Of a DNA stretch of 64,000 nt, positions 25,304 to 35,808 are shown one piece after another. Origin of the DNA: Bradyrhizobium sp. WD16 (GTDB taxonomy: Bacteria > Pseudomonadota > Alphaproteobacteria > Rhizobiales > Xanthobacteraceae); assembly GCF_024181725.1 (NCBI RefSeq), contig NZ_CP028908.1, positions 1,054,001 to 1,118,000 on the forward strand, in the 5' to 3' direction. Made by a program: the position numbers and the translations under genes. Each line of letters opens with the position of its first letter. Position 1 is the first letter of the stretch. The notes under the pieces were generated by a model. The model was not told where the DNA came from and searched no databases. It saw only the letters and a list, made by a program, of their open reading frames with translations.

Positions 25304-27033
25304 TCAGCTGCCGCCTGGCTTGGCTTCGTTTGGCTCTCCGCCAATTCGTCTATAAGCTGCTCAAACTGATTCACAGCTCGCGCAAGAGCTTGATCCATTG
25401 TTCCCAGCTGGTCAGACATTTGCTTAGATTGATACTCAAGATGATCGGTAATCGATTTGAATACCGTCGCAAGCTTTTCATCAACGGCGTTAAACCGATC
25501 GAGGTGCGTGGACATTTGCTTTTGCAGCGTCTCTATCATCGCACGAGTGGATGCTTGCATTTCTGAGGCAGCCCGGTGGAAATCGGATGCCGCGCTGGCC
25601 GAGCCTTCCATGGCTGCGAGAAGTTTGGTCATGTTTGAATCGACCGCAGAACCAGCCCGGACCAGCCCCTGGGTGGCGTTCACAACCTCCTGAGAGACGC
25701 TGCTAAGTTTTTCTTGAAGCTCACTGTGTTTTCGCGTGATGTCGGACAAGGTTCCAACATGCAGACTTTGGCTATCGCTCAGTTGTTTAAGGAGGCTCTC
25801 AATTTTTGTGGCGCTAGCGGCGAATGAATCGCCTCCCACGGTCAAACCTTGGAGTAGATCGTTGGTCCCTGCCGCAAGTTTTGTGGAGAGCTGACTGCTT
25901 GCGTCCGCGATCAGCGAAGAAACGGCATCTTTTAGGCTTTGAGATATCTCGGCTTGCTCTTTTGCGGCCGCCTTGCCCGCGTCGCTGATAGTGGTTGCCG
26001 CTTGTTCCAACCTGGTTGGCAGATCCTTCAATTCGGACGCGAGACCGGTTAGTGACCTGCTTGCATCAGTCAAGCTGGCTTCGAAGGCACCTTTCATAGC
26101 ATCGCCAACCGCCTTGCCGGCTCCTGCTCCCGACGCTTCGATCAATTTGGAGAAAGAATCGGCGATCTCTGAGAGCTTAGCGGTTAAGCTGTCATTGCTC
26201 TGTTCGACTGCTTGCCTAACAGCATCGCCGATCCTCATTGCGATGTTGGTGTTAAACAACTTAAGTTCAGTGAGACTTTCCTGTTGAACAGTGAGTTGCC
26301 TTTCAGAGATCTTTTGCTCGCTCACGAATAGCAGGCGTTCTTCTAGCGACTCGTTCAGCTGATGCACGGTGGCGCTCAGATGTCTGAGGATTAGGCGAAT
26401 GAACAGCGAGAGCAATATGGAGGCAACCAAGCCGGCGGCAGATATATAGAACTTTGCTGCCGCTGTAGTTAGTAGTTTGCTGAGCGCTTGCTTTATATGC
26501 TCTTGGTCGACGGCGCTGGTTAAGCTTGCTGTAGAAAAGGTAAGTGCGGCTATGAGTCCAATGAACGTTCCGAGGAGCCCGAGGCCAACGAAAAAATTCG
26601 GCAAGCTGCGCACGAAATCGTATTGAACGCGTAGACTTCGTGTGGTGAAAAATTGGGAGGGGCGCGCAGATGCAAGAATAACTGGAGCCTGCGCCGTTTC
26701 GCGAAAGATCAGCGTTTTCCGGAACTCAGCCCAGGCGGTGGAGGTTAGCTTGTTTGACGAGAGCGTCGTATCTACTTCGTCATATCTACTGTGGAAGCTG
26801 AGACGCTTTTGATCTTCAGAAGTTTCCTTTGATTTTCCGCGAACAGCCGACAGCGCAGAATGAAGGCGATAGGCTTGAGGCAAAACGGCACACACAAATG
26901 CAAGGAATAGTGTGGCGGCGCTCACAAGCAGGCCGGTCGCAACTTTAGGGCCGAAATCTTCAGTCCCAAACGGCTTTAGAATCTCGCCGTATATGGATAT
27001 CGTGTACTCGAACCAGTGATCCATCGTACCCAT
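25300..27033 (-). CDS. zorA: ZorA: MotA/ExbB-like motor protein with long cytoplasmic tail (Zorya)
   Basis: ZorA forms the proton-channel stator ring of the Zorya phage sensor. The 577-residue protein has three membrane segments: about 31-51 (VATGLLVSAATLFLAFVCAV), 144-165 with the family motif LPNFFVGLGLLGTFIGLIAA, and 195-216 (KFYISAAGLVASILLSLFIR). From about 220 to the end it is a long Ala/Ser/Leu/Gln-rich helical tail, as in type I ZorA. The start may be ATG 27024 rather than 27033, since a GGGGGG ribosome site is better spaced for it. It is the first gene of the operon; its promoter region is bounded upstream by the IS630 element. Confidence 0.85.
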   Translation of the reverse strand: MGTMDHWFEYTISIYGEILKPFGTEDFGPKVATGLLVSAATLFLAFVCAVLPQAYRLHSALSAVRGKSKETSEDQKRLSFHSRYDEVDTTLSSNKLTSTAWAEFRKTLIFRETAQAPVILASARPSQFFTTRSLRVQYDFVRSLPNFFVGLGLLGTFIGLIAALTFSTASLTSAVDQEHIKQALSKLLTTAAAKFYISAAGLVASILLSLFIRLILRHLSATVHQLNESLEERLLFVSEQKISERQLTVQQESLTELKLFNTNIAMRIGDAVRQAVEQSNDSLTAKLSEIADSFSKLIEASGAGAGKAVGDAMKGAFEASLTDASRSLTGLASELKDLPTRLEQAATTISDAGKAAAKEQAEISQSLKDAVSSLIADASSQLSTKLAAGTNDLLQGLTVGGDSFAASATKIESLLKQLSDSQSLHVGTLSDITRKHSELQEKLSSVSQEVVNATQGLVRAGSAVDSNMTKLLAAMEGSASAASDFHRAASEMQASTRAMIETLQKQMSTHLDRFNAVDEKLATVFKSITDHLEYQSKQMSDQLGTMDQALARAVNQFEQLIDELAESQTKPSQAAAE

Positions 27034-27189
27034 CCCCCCATGATGGATGCCGAGGCTTGTTCCTTCGCGAAATCAATAACCTACTTGGCGGCCTGACATT
27101 TGCCTTTCTCCTTCTCATCGTCAAGGCGCCGGGAGGGCAAATCGTCCTTAAGTTGCACTGTTTGGATGAATCGGGGCTCCTGGTACCTA

Positions 27190-28367
27190 GTGTTCCGTCT
27201 CGCAAATCAGTTTAAATAATCTTGGTTGCTTCGGGCAAGCAGGAGCTGAGAGGATGGCGCGTCCCGTCAAGGTACTTACCGCCGATGCGGAGACACGGGC
27301 TGAACTCCAACGGAGGGCCAATGCTCCGACCAGTGCGCATCGCGATCGTTTTCGAGCAAAAATTATTCTGCTGCGTCTGGAGGGGGTGAAAATCGAGCTC
27401 GTCGCCGAGCAGATGGATACATCGATGCCAACGGTGTCGACATGGTCCAGCCGGTTCGAGGCACACGGGCTCGACGGCCTCGACGACAAGGGCGGACGCG
27501 GACGCAAGCCCTCGATTACAGAGAAGAAAATCGAGCGTGTCATCACCGATGCCACGCGTCCGCCGAAGAACCGCAAGCGTTGGAGCGTGCGCAGCATGGG
27601 CCGCCATGCCGGAGTATCGCACAGTACTGTGCAGCGGATCTGGTCAAAGAATGACTTGAAGCCCCACATTGTAAAGACGTTCAAGCTCTCGAATGATCCG
27701 GAGTTTGAGAAAAAGTTCTGGGACGTGATCGGGCTCTACCTCGATCCGCCAGCGAAGGCGCTGGTGTTATGCTGCGACGAGAAGAGCCAATGCCAGGCTC
27801 TGGAACGCACTCAACTTGGCTTGCCGCTTGCCCCGAAGCGTCCCCGGACAATGACTCACGATTACACCCGGCATGGCACGATTACGTTGTTTGCTGCCCT
27901 CGATGCGATGAAAGGCAAGTTGATCGCGCGCACCGAGGCGCGTCACACTCACATCGAATGGCTCAGGTTCCTGAAACAGATCAATCGCGAAACGCCCGAG
28001 GAACTCGACATCCATCTGATCCAGGACAACTATGCCACGCATAAGCATCCAAAGGTCAAGGCTTGGCTCGCCCGTCACCCGCGCTTCAAGTCGCACTTCA
28101 CGCCGACATCTTCGTCCTGGATGAACCTCGTCGAACGCTTCTTCGCTGATTTAACCGCCGACGTGATACGCTCGGGCAGCTTCGCTTCCATCGGCGAACT
28201 CGTCCGCGACATCGAAGCCTATCTCTCCGATCGCAATGCCGCCCCGAAGCCCTACACGTGGAGGGCCGAGGGCGCGGCCATCCTCGAAAAAATCAACCGC
28301 GCCCGCGCCGCCCTCGACAAAATCGAGGCAGCGTGAGTTATTGCAAGGCAATTGAGAGTCAGGACAC
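27190..28367 (+). mobile_element. IS630-family insertion sequence
   Basis: The 1178-bp element has imperfect inverted ends (GTGTTCCGTCTC left, GTGTCCTGACTC right, reverse-complemented). It is flanked by the TA dinucleotide duplication (27188-27189 and 28368-28369) typical of IS630/Tc1 elements. It carries one transposase gene and abuts the IS701-type element on its right. Confidence 0.82.
27254..28336 (+). CDS. IS630-family transposase
   Basis: The 360-residue protein has a paired helix-turn-helix N-terminus (LRLEGVKIELVAEQMDTSMP) and the DDE core LVLCCDEKSQCQALERTQ, HLIQDNYATHKHPKVKAWL and SSSWMNLVERFFADLT. It is full length without frameshifts, so it may be active. Confidence 0.93.
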   Translation: MARPVKVLTADAETRAELQRRANAPTSAHRDRFRAKIILLRLEGVKIELVAEQMDTSMPTVSTWSSRFEAHGLDGLDDKGGRGRKPSITEKKIERVITDATRPPKNRKRWSVRSMGRHAGVSHSTVQRIWSKNDLKPHIVKTFKLSNDPEFEKKFWDVIGLYLDPPAKALVLCCDEKSQCQALERTQLGLPLAPKRPRTMTHDYTRHGTITLFAALDAMKGKLIARTEARHTHIEWLRFLKQINRETPEELDIHLIQDNYATHKHPKVKAWLARHPRFKSHFTPTSSSWMNLVERFFADLTADVIRSGSFASIGELVRDIEAYLSDRNAAPKPYTWRAEGAAILEKINRARAALDKIEAA

Positions 28368-28370
28368 TAG

Positions 28371-29820
28371 CACTACTTTGGCAGATTCTGGGAGTTGATC
28401 GGCGAGACTGGATTCCCGAATCACGTTTTCAATGATTCATGGGTGGTCAGCTTTTTTGGAGGGCTGACCGGTGGATACGACGTCGAGGTGGGAAGATGAG
28501 CTTGGACGCTGGCTCGAGCCATTCCTGGATTGTTTAGGTCACAAGGCTCGGCGGCGGATGTGTCCGCTATATGTTTCAGGACTGATTGGGCCGGGCGACC
28601 GCAAGAGCGTCCAGCCAATGGCGGCGCGGCTGGCGCCGGGCGACTATGATCAATTGCATCATTTCATCGCTGATGGCGTCTGGGACGCGGCGCCGTTGGA
28701 AGTAGAATTGCTCGTTCAGGCCGACCGGCTCGTCGGCGGCACAGATGCGGTGCTGGTCATCGACGATACATCGATGCCGAAGAAGGGCGATCGCTCGGTT
28801 GGTGTAGCTCCGCAATATGCATCAACTCTCGGTAAAACGGCGAATTGCCAAACATTGGTGTCGCTGACGCTTGCGCGCGGTGAAGTGCCGGTAATGGTGG
28901 CGCTACGTCTCTTCCTTCCCGAGAATTGGACGAGCGATCCGGTACGTCTGAAGCACGCCGGCGTTCCCATCGAGCATCGCGCGGCACGGTCCAAGCCAGA
29001 GATCGCGCTGGCTGAGATCGATCGCGTGATCGCAGCCGGTGTTCGCTTCGGCTGTGTGCTGGCGGACGCGGGATACGGATCGAGCGCGCCGTTCCGTCAT
29101 GCTCTGAGCGAGCGCGGCCTCTTATGGGCAGTTGGTATGTCGCGGCGCCAGAAAGTCTATCCGGCCGATGTCACCATGATCTTTCCAACGGAGAAAGCCC
29201 GTAAGCCGCGCAAACACCATATCCCGGATATGTCGCCAGTTTCAGCCGAGACGATGCTGGCCGGCGTAAAGTGGCAGAAGATCAGCTGGCGCGGGGGTAC
29301 GAAAGGCCCGCTGACATGCCTTTTCGCTGCGCGGCGCGTCCGCATCGCCGACGGCCCAAAGCACCGCGTGTTCGATAAAGGTGTCGAGCGTATGCCTGGT
29401 GATGAAATGTGGATCCTGGGCGAGCGACGATCGAGCGGAGAGCAGAAGTACTACATCTCGAATCTGCCCGCTGACGTTTCGCTTAAGACGCTGGCAGCTG
29501 CCGTCAAGGCGCGGTGGATCTGTGAACAGGCGCATCAGCAGTTGAAGGAAGAGCTGGGGCTCGACCATTTTGAAGGCAGGTCGTGGGCCGGATTACACCG
29601 ACATGCCTTGATGACGATGATCGCCTATGCCTTCCTTCAGTCCCGCCGCCTCACCGCAGCGGGACGAAAAAAAAAGAGTCCCAGGCCCACCGCCACAACC
29701 GAGCATGCCGGCCATCAGGCAAGCCATCCTCGACCTCTTCGTGCGGCCTCCACCCCTACGATGCACGCACTGTGAGATGCTGCTCGCAGGCTGCCTTCAG
29801 CCAAATCTGCCAAAGTAGTG
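28371..29820 (+). mobile_element. IS701-like insertion sequence
   Basis: The 1450-bp element has perfect 17-bp inverted repeats (CACTACTTTGGCAGATT at 28371-28387, its complement at 29804-29820). It is flanked by the 4-bp duplication CTAG (28367-28370 and 29821-29824), the YTAR-type target known for IS701. The left CTAG includes the last base of the IS630 element and its TA duplication, so the two elements are inserted at the same site. Confidence 0.88.
28471..29775 (+). CDS. IS701-like transposase, frame broken at an A9 run near the 3' end
   Basis: GTG 28471 has GGAGG upstream. The DDE-superfamily endonuclease core is present: VLVIDDTSMPKKGDRSVGV, GCVLADAGYGSSAPFR and QAHQQLKEELGLDHFEGRSW. 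After the A9 tract at 29667-29675 this frame gives a non-conserved tail and stops at 29775. The +1 frame continues PSMPAIRQAILDLFVRPPPL and ends ...NLPK with a stop inside the right inverted repeat at 29818, the expected natural end. It is either inactivated or expressed through slippage on the A run. Confidence 0.85.
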   Translation: MDTTSRWEDELGRWLEPFLDCLGHKARRRMCPLYVSGLIGPGDRKSVQPMAARLAPGDYDQLHHFIADGVWDAAPLEVELLVQADRLVGGTDAVLVIDDTSMPKKGDRSVGVAPQYASTLGKTANCQTLVSLTLARGEVPVMVALRLFLPENWTSDPVRLKHAGVPIEHRAARSKPEIALAEIDRVIAAGVRFGCVLADAGYGSSAPFRHALSERGLLWAVGMSRRQKVYPADVTMIFPTEKARKPRKHHIPDMSPVSAETMLAGVKWQKISWRGGTKGPLTCLFAARRVRIADGPKHRVFDKGVERMPGDEMWILGERRSSGEQKYYISNLPADVSLKTLAAAVKARWICEQAHQQLKEELGLDHFEGRSWAGLHRHALMTMIAYAFLQSRRLTAAGRKKKSPRPTATTEHAGHQASHPRPLRAASTPTMHAL

Positions 29821-29997
29821 CTAGGGAGCTACCGCAATAGAAGGTCTTAGTAAGAATTTGGAATAGCAGAATATTGTCGGAGAGCCTCATTGGTCAAAAC
29901 TGGCCCGCTTTTCTGATATCATTATACCCCCTCCAGGGTGAAGCGCCCGACCTTCGGCCGTCAAGCACGGCATCAGCTCAGCGGAGCGCAGCAGCGG

Positions 29998-31506
<1,509 letters not shown>

Positions 31507-31618
31507 GGCGCTTCCTCAGATGACTTTCGTATCGATGGTCAAACGCAAGGAAAGCGATAATCGCCGCCGCCGTCAATCCTCAGAAAGACGACGGGCAGTG
31601 GCTGGTGCGCTCAACTGT

Positions 31619-32176
31619 CTAAACCGCGGCGGTGGTGACGCCGCCATCGATGACGATGGTCTGGCCGGTCATGAAGCTCGAGGCGTCGGAGGCAAGATAA
31701 ACCACTGCACCGGCAATCTCATGCGGCTCGCCGATGGAGGAGACAATCACCACCGAGCCGCCGCCGCGCTTGACCATTTCGGGGATCGCCTTGCTGCAGA
31801 GCCAGAGATTGCTCTTCACATTGGCGCCCATGATCTTGTCGAAGGCTTCGTCGCTGATGTCGAGCAGCGGCCCATAATAGGGATTGACCGCGGCATTGCA
31901 GACCAGCACGTCGAGCCGGCCATAATGCGCGATTGTGCCTGCGACCAGCGCCTCGACCTCATCGCGGCGGCTGATGTTGCAGGCGATGACATGGGCATTG
32001 CCGCCGGCGGCCGCGATGCCGTCGGCGACGATCCGGCAGGCATCGGCCCTGCGGCTCGAAACCACGACCTTCGCACCCATCTTCGCCATCAGCTCGGCTG
32101 ACGCCCTGCCGATGCCGCGGCTCGAGCCGGTGACGATGGCGACCTTGCCGGCGAGGTCGAAGGGCGTGGTCGCCAT
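31619..32176 (-). pseudogene. Short-chain dehydrogenase/reductase with the active-site segment deleted
   Basis: The N-terminal Rossmann half is intact (VAIVTGSSRGIGRASAELM, VLVCNAAVNP, GGSVVIVSSIG). The sequence then jumps directly to GEPHEIAGAVVYLASDASSF and TGQTIVIDGG, the normal C-terminal part. About 65-70 residues, including the catalytic YxxxK, are missing in frame, leaving 185 residues where about 250 are usual. It starts 4 bp after the pimD stop, so it is the last gene of the pim-like operon (the position of pimE in Rhodopseudomonas, as I recall). It should not be a working dehydrogenase. Confidence 0.8.
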
Positions 32177-32180
32177 GGCG

Positions 32181-33329
32181 TTACTCCCGCAGCAATCCGC
32201 CCTGGTCGCTGACGCGGCGCAGGTGGTAGTCGGCGTCGCCGAACTGGCTTTCGATCATGGTCAGGCGCTTGAAGTAGTGCCCGATCTTGAACTCCATGGT
32301 CATGCCGACGCCGCCATGGAGCTGGATCGACTGCTGGCCGACGAAGCGTGCCGAACGGCCGATCTGCACCTTCGCCGCGGCCACGGCGGTCGCCCGCTCC
32401 CTGGCATCGTCGATATCGGCGGCCATGGTGGCGAAGTAGGACATGCTGCGGGCCTGCTCCACCGCCACGAACATGTCGGAGCCGCGATGCTGCAGCGCCT
32501 GGAAATTGCCGATCGCGGTGCCGAACTGGTTGCGGGTCTTGAGATATTCGACGGTGGTCTTGAGCGATTCGTCCATCGCGCCGACCGCCTCGGCGCACAG
32601 CGCGATGCGGGCGTCGTCGACCACCCGCTCGATCAGCGGCAGGGCGTTCTCGGGATCGCCGAGCGCCGAATCCGCACCGACCTCGACACCGGTGAAGGTG
32701 ACGTCCGCTGCACGCAGGCCGTCCTGGGTCGGATAACCGCGGACCGTGACGCCCTTGGCGTTCGCCGGCACCAGGAAGGCGCCGACGCCAGCGGCGTCGC
32801 GCTGGCCGCCCCTGGTGCGGGCGGTGACCACGAACGTATCGGCGGCGTCGCCATGCACCACGACGAATTTCTCGCCGTCGATGACGAAGCCCGATCCGCT
32901 CCTTTTGGCCGTGGTCGCGACGTCGCCGAGATCGTAACGCGAGTTCTTCTCGAGCTGGGCGAAGGCCATGGTCCTGGAGCCCCCGATCAGCGACGGCAGA
33001 TGCGCCGCTTTCTGCGCCGCCGAACCGCCGCGGCGCAGGAAGCCGCCGCCCAGCACCACGGTGGCGAGATAGGGCTCGAGCACCAAGGCCCGGCCGAGCG
33101 CCTCCATGACGATCATGGTCTCGACGCCGCCGGCGCCGAAACCGCCGTCGGCCTCGCTGAAGGGCAGACCGAGCAGCCCCTGCTCGGCGAACGTGCCCCA
33201 CATGGCGCGGCTCCAGCCGTCCTTTTCGGCGGCGTATTTCTTGCGCTGCTCGAAGTCATAGGAATCGCCGAGCAGGCCGTCGACGCTCTCCTTGAGGAGC
33301 CGCTGCTCCTCGGACAATTCGAAGTCCAT
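32181..33329 (-). CDS. pimD: Pimeloyl-CoA dehydrogenase small subunit (acyl-CoA dehydrogenase family)
   Basis: The 382-residue protein begins MDFELSEEQRLLKESVDGLL and has the acyl-CoA dehydrogenase layout: helical N-domain, beta-domain (YDLGDVATTAKRSGSGFVI) and helical C-domain with TRNQFGTAIGNFQALQHR and SIQLHGGVGMTMEFKIGHYF. It is thought to pair with the neighbouring PimC as a two-subunit dehydrogenase that introduces the 2,3-double bond in dicarboxylyl-CoA. The gene order around it matches the R. palustris pim operon, which is the basis of the name. Confidence 0.82.
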   Translation of the reverse strand: MDFELSEEQRLLKESVDGLLGDSYDFEQRKKYAAEKDGWSRAMWGTFAEQGLLGLPFSEADGGFGAGGVETMIVMEALGRALVLEPYLATVVLGGGFLRRGGSAAQKAAHLPSLIGGSRTMAFAQLEKNSRYDLGDVATTAKRSGSGFVIDGEKFVVVHGDAADTFVVTARTRGGQRDAAGVGAFLVPANAKGVTVRGYPTQDGLRAADVTFTGVEVGADSALGDPENALPLIERVVDDARIALCAEAVGAMDESLKTTVEYLKTRNQFGTAIGNFQALQHRGSDMFVAVEQARSMSYFATMAADIDDARERATAVAAAKVQIGRSARFVGQQSIQLHGGVGMTMEFKIGHYFKRLTMIESQFGDADYHLRRVSDQGGLLRE

Positions 33330-33362
33330 TGATCTGATCCTCGTTGAAGCGGGCGAAATCGC

Positions 33363-34550
33363 TCAGAGGCCGAGCACGGCCTTGGCGATGATGCCCCGCT
33401 GGATTTCGTTGGAGCCGCCGTAGATCGAGACCTTGCGGTAGTTGAAGTAGCCGGGCGCGATCTGGGTGGTCCAATCGGCGAAGTCGTTGCGACCGTGATC
33501 CTCCGGCGCATAGGGCATGCCGAAGGGACCGATCACCTCGAGCATCAGCTCGGTGATGGTCTGCTGGATCTCGGAGCCCTTGATCTTGAGGATCGAGGAT
33601 GCCGGATCCGGCTTGCCCTTGCCATGCTTGCCCTCGGCGGCGACGACCCGCATCTGGGTGATTTCCAGCGCCTTGAGTTCGATCTCGGTGGCGGCGAGCT
33701 TCTCGCGGAAACGCGGATCCTCGAGCAGCGGCCGGCCGCCGGCCTGCACCTTGGAGGCGAACTCCTTGATGCGGCGAAGTCGCTCCTTGGACATGCCGAC
33801 CCGGGCGATGTTGACGCGCTCGTTGCCGAGCAGGAACTTGGCGTAGTCCCAGCCCTTGTTCTCTTCGCCGACGAGGTTGGCGACCGGCACCTCGACCTCG
33901 TCGAAGAACACCTCGTTGACCTCGTGGCCGCCGTCGATGGTCTGGATCGGCCGAACGGTGATGCCGGGCGACCTCATGTCGATCAGCAGAAAGGAGATTC
34001 CGGTCTGCTTTTTCGCCGCGGGATCGGTGCGCACCAGGCAGAAGATCCAGTCGGCATACTGCGCCAGCGTCGTCCAGGTCTTCTGGCCGTCGACGACATA
34101 GACGTCGCCCTTGCGCTTGGCTGAGGTCTTCAGCGAGGCGAGATCGGAGCCGGCGCCAGGTTCGGAGAAGCCCTGGCACCACCAGTCGTCGAGGTTGGCG
34201 ATGCGTGGCAGATAGCGCTTCTTCTGCTCCGAGCTGCCGAAGGTGTAGATCACCGGTCCGACCATGTTGACGCCGAAGGGCAGCGGCGGCGGCGCCGGAG
34301 TGGCCTGCAGCTCCTCGAGAAAGATGTATTGCTGCGCCGGCGTCCAGCCGGTGCCGCCATACTGCTCGGGCCAGTGCGGCACCGCCCAGCCCTTCCTGTT
34401 GAGGATGCGCTGCCACTCGACCAGCTCTTCCTTGGTGTTGTGGCGGCCCTCGACGATCTTCTGTCGGGTGGCGGGGGGCAGGCTCTCGCGGAAGAAGGTG
34501 CGCACCTCGTCGCGGAAGGCCAGCTCTTCCTTGGTGAAGCTGAGATCCAT
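33363..34550 (-). CDS. pimC: Pimeloyl-CoA dehydrogenase large subunit (acyl-CoA dehydrogenase family)
   Basis: I start it at MDLSFTKEELAFRDEVRTFF (ATG 34550); the open frame continues upstream but without homology. The 395-residue protein has GTGWTPAQQYIFLEELQATP, the flavin/substrate-binding WCQGFSEPGAGSDLASLKT, QKTWTTLAQYADWIFCLVRT and, at the end, RKVSIYGGSNEIQRGIIAKA, typical of acyl-CoA dehydrogenases. It lies 33 bp before pimD in the beta-oxidation operon for dicarboxylates. Confidence 0.85.
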   Translation of the reverse strand: MDLSFTKEELAFRDEVRTFFRESLPPATRQKIVEGRHNTKEELVEWQRILNRKGWAVPHWPEQYGGTGWTPAQQYIFLEELQATPAPPPLPFGVNMVGPVIYTFGSSEQKKRYLPRIANLDDWWCQGFSEPGAGSDLASLKTSAKRKGDVYVVDGQKTWTTLAQYADWIFCLVRTDPAAKKQTGISFLLIDMRSPGITVRPIQTIDGGHEVNEVFFDEVEVPVANLVGEENKGWDYAKFLLGNERVNIARVGMSKERLRRIKEFASKVQAGGRPLLEDPRFREKLAATEIELKALEITQMRVVAAEGKHGKGKPDPASSILKIKGSEIQQTITELMLEVIGPFGMPYAPEDHGRNDFADWTTQIAPGYFNYRKVSIYGGSNEIQRGIIAKAVLGL

Positions 34551-34620
34551 CGTCAGTCTCCTTGGCACGGAAGGCGTTGGTGCGCGCGCGGCGGCGACAC
34601 GACCGCCGCGCGCGTGTTTC

Positions 34621-35808
34621 TTACTGAATGATCTCGAACAGGCCGGCCGCGCCCATGCCGCCGCCGACGCACATGGTGACGACGCCATACTTGACCTTGC
34701 GGCGGCGCCCCTCGATCAGGACGTGGCCGGCGAGGCGGGCCCCCGACATGCCGTAGGGATGGCCGACCGAGATCGCGCCGCCATCGACATTGAGCCTGGC
34801 CGGGTCGATGCCGAGCTTGTCGCGGCAATAGAGCACCTGGACGGCGAAGGCCTCGTTGAGTTCCCAGATGCCGATGTCGTCGATCTTCAAGCCATGGCGC
34901 TTGAGCAGGCGCGGAATGGCATAGACCGGGCCGATGCCCATCTCGTCCGGCTCGCAGCCGGCGGCGACGAAGCCGCGGAAGATGCCGAGCGGCTTGAGCC
35001 CCTTCTGGGCCGCGAGCTTGTCGCTCATGATCACCGTGGCGCTGGCGCCGTCGGACAGCTGGCTGGCGTTGCCCGCGGTGACGGAATAGCCCTCGCCACG
35101 CACCGCCTTGAGCGAGGCAAGACCTTCCGCCGTCGTTTCGGGCCGCGGGCCTTCGTCCTGGGACAGCGTCACTTCCTTGTACGACACCGCGCCGCTGGCC
35201 TTGTCGACGACCGCCATGGTGGTGGTGATCGGCGCGATCTCCTCGCTGAAGCGGCCGGCCTGCTGGCCTGCGGCGGTGCGGCGCTGGCTTTCCAGCGAGT
35301 ACTCGTCCTGCCGCTCGCGCGAGATGTTGTAGCGCTTGGCGACCACTTCGGCGGTGTCGAGCATCGGCATGTAGACGTCGCCCTTGAGCTTGACGAGCTC
35401 GGGGTCGACGGCATGGAAGGTGTTCATCTTGTCGTTCTGCACCAGGCTGATCGACTCGCCGCCGCCGCCGACCGCGATCTCGACGCCGTCGAACAGCACC
35501 GAGCGGGCGGCCAGCGCCATGGCCTGCAGCCCCGAGGCGCATTGCCGATCGATGGTGGTCGCGGCGACGCTGACCGGCAGGCCGGCGCGCAGCAGCGCCT
35601 TGCGCGCGATGTTGCCGCCGGTTGAGCCCTGCTGAAGGGCGGCGCCCATCACCACGTCCTCGATCTCGGCCGGATCGAGCTTGGCGCGCGCCACCGCATG
35701 GGAGATCGCATGGCCGAACAGCGTCGCGCCCTCGGTGTTGTTGAGCGCGCCGCGATAGGCCTTGCCGATCGGCGTGCGGGCGGTGGAGACGATCACAGCA
35801 TCGGTCAT
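34621..35808 (-). CDS. pimB: Acetyl-CoA acyltransferase (thiolase)
   Basis: This thiolase cleaves 3-ketoacyl-CoA, releasing acetyl-CoA, the last step of each beta-oxidation round. The 395-residue protein has the nucleophile Cys90 in [29 protein letters not shown], the His of [20 protein letters not shown] and the C-terminal catalytic Cys in [18 protein letters not shown]. Its ATG overlaps the pimA stop by 4 bp. Confidence 0.92.
   Translation of the reverse strand: MTDAVIVSTARTPIGKAYRGALNNTEGATLFGHAISHAVARAKLDPAEIEDVVMGAALQQGSTGGNIARKALLRAGLPVSVAATTIDRQCASGLQAMALAARSVLFDGVEIAVGGGGESISLVQNDKMNTFHAVDPELVKLKGDVYMPMLDTAEVVAKRYNISRERQDEYSLESQRRTAAGQQAGRFSEEIAPITTTMAVVDKASGAVSYKEVTLSQDEGPRPETTAEGLASLKAVRGEGYSVTAGNASQLSDGASATVIMSDKLAAQKGLKPLGIFRGFVAAGCEPDEMGIGPVYAIPRLLKRHGLKIDDIGIWELNEAFAVQVLYCRDKLGIDPARLNVDGGAISVGHPYGMSGARLAGHVLIEGRRRKVKYGVVTMCVGGGMGAAGLFEIIQ

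Larger units (their letters stand above)
16054..29930. other. Genomic island carrying a Zorya defence locus and four insertion sequences
   Basis: Between the truncated acetyltransferase gene and glpK the sequence is clearly AT-richer and has different codon use from both flanks, except inside the transposons. It contains one coherent four-gene antiphage locus (zorA-D), small orphan ORFs, and IS256-, IS3-, IS630- and IS701-type elements. I found no integrase, tRNA gene or flanking direct repeat, so the mode of entry is unknown and both borders are approximate. Confidence 0.75.

Noticed and set aside
23102..27033. Reading the MotA/MotB-like pair as a flagellar or TolQR/ExbBD motor
   Set aside because: The partner genes (EH-signature protein, SNF2-Mrr protein), the long ZorA tail and the tight operon with them fit Zorya, and there is no flagellar or TonB context.
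16054..29930. tRNA-based attachment sites or a CRISPR array in the island
   Set aside because: No tRNA-like sequence, no matching flanking repeats, no integrase and no regularly spaced repeats were seen.
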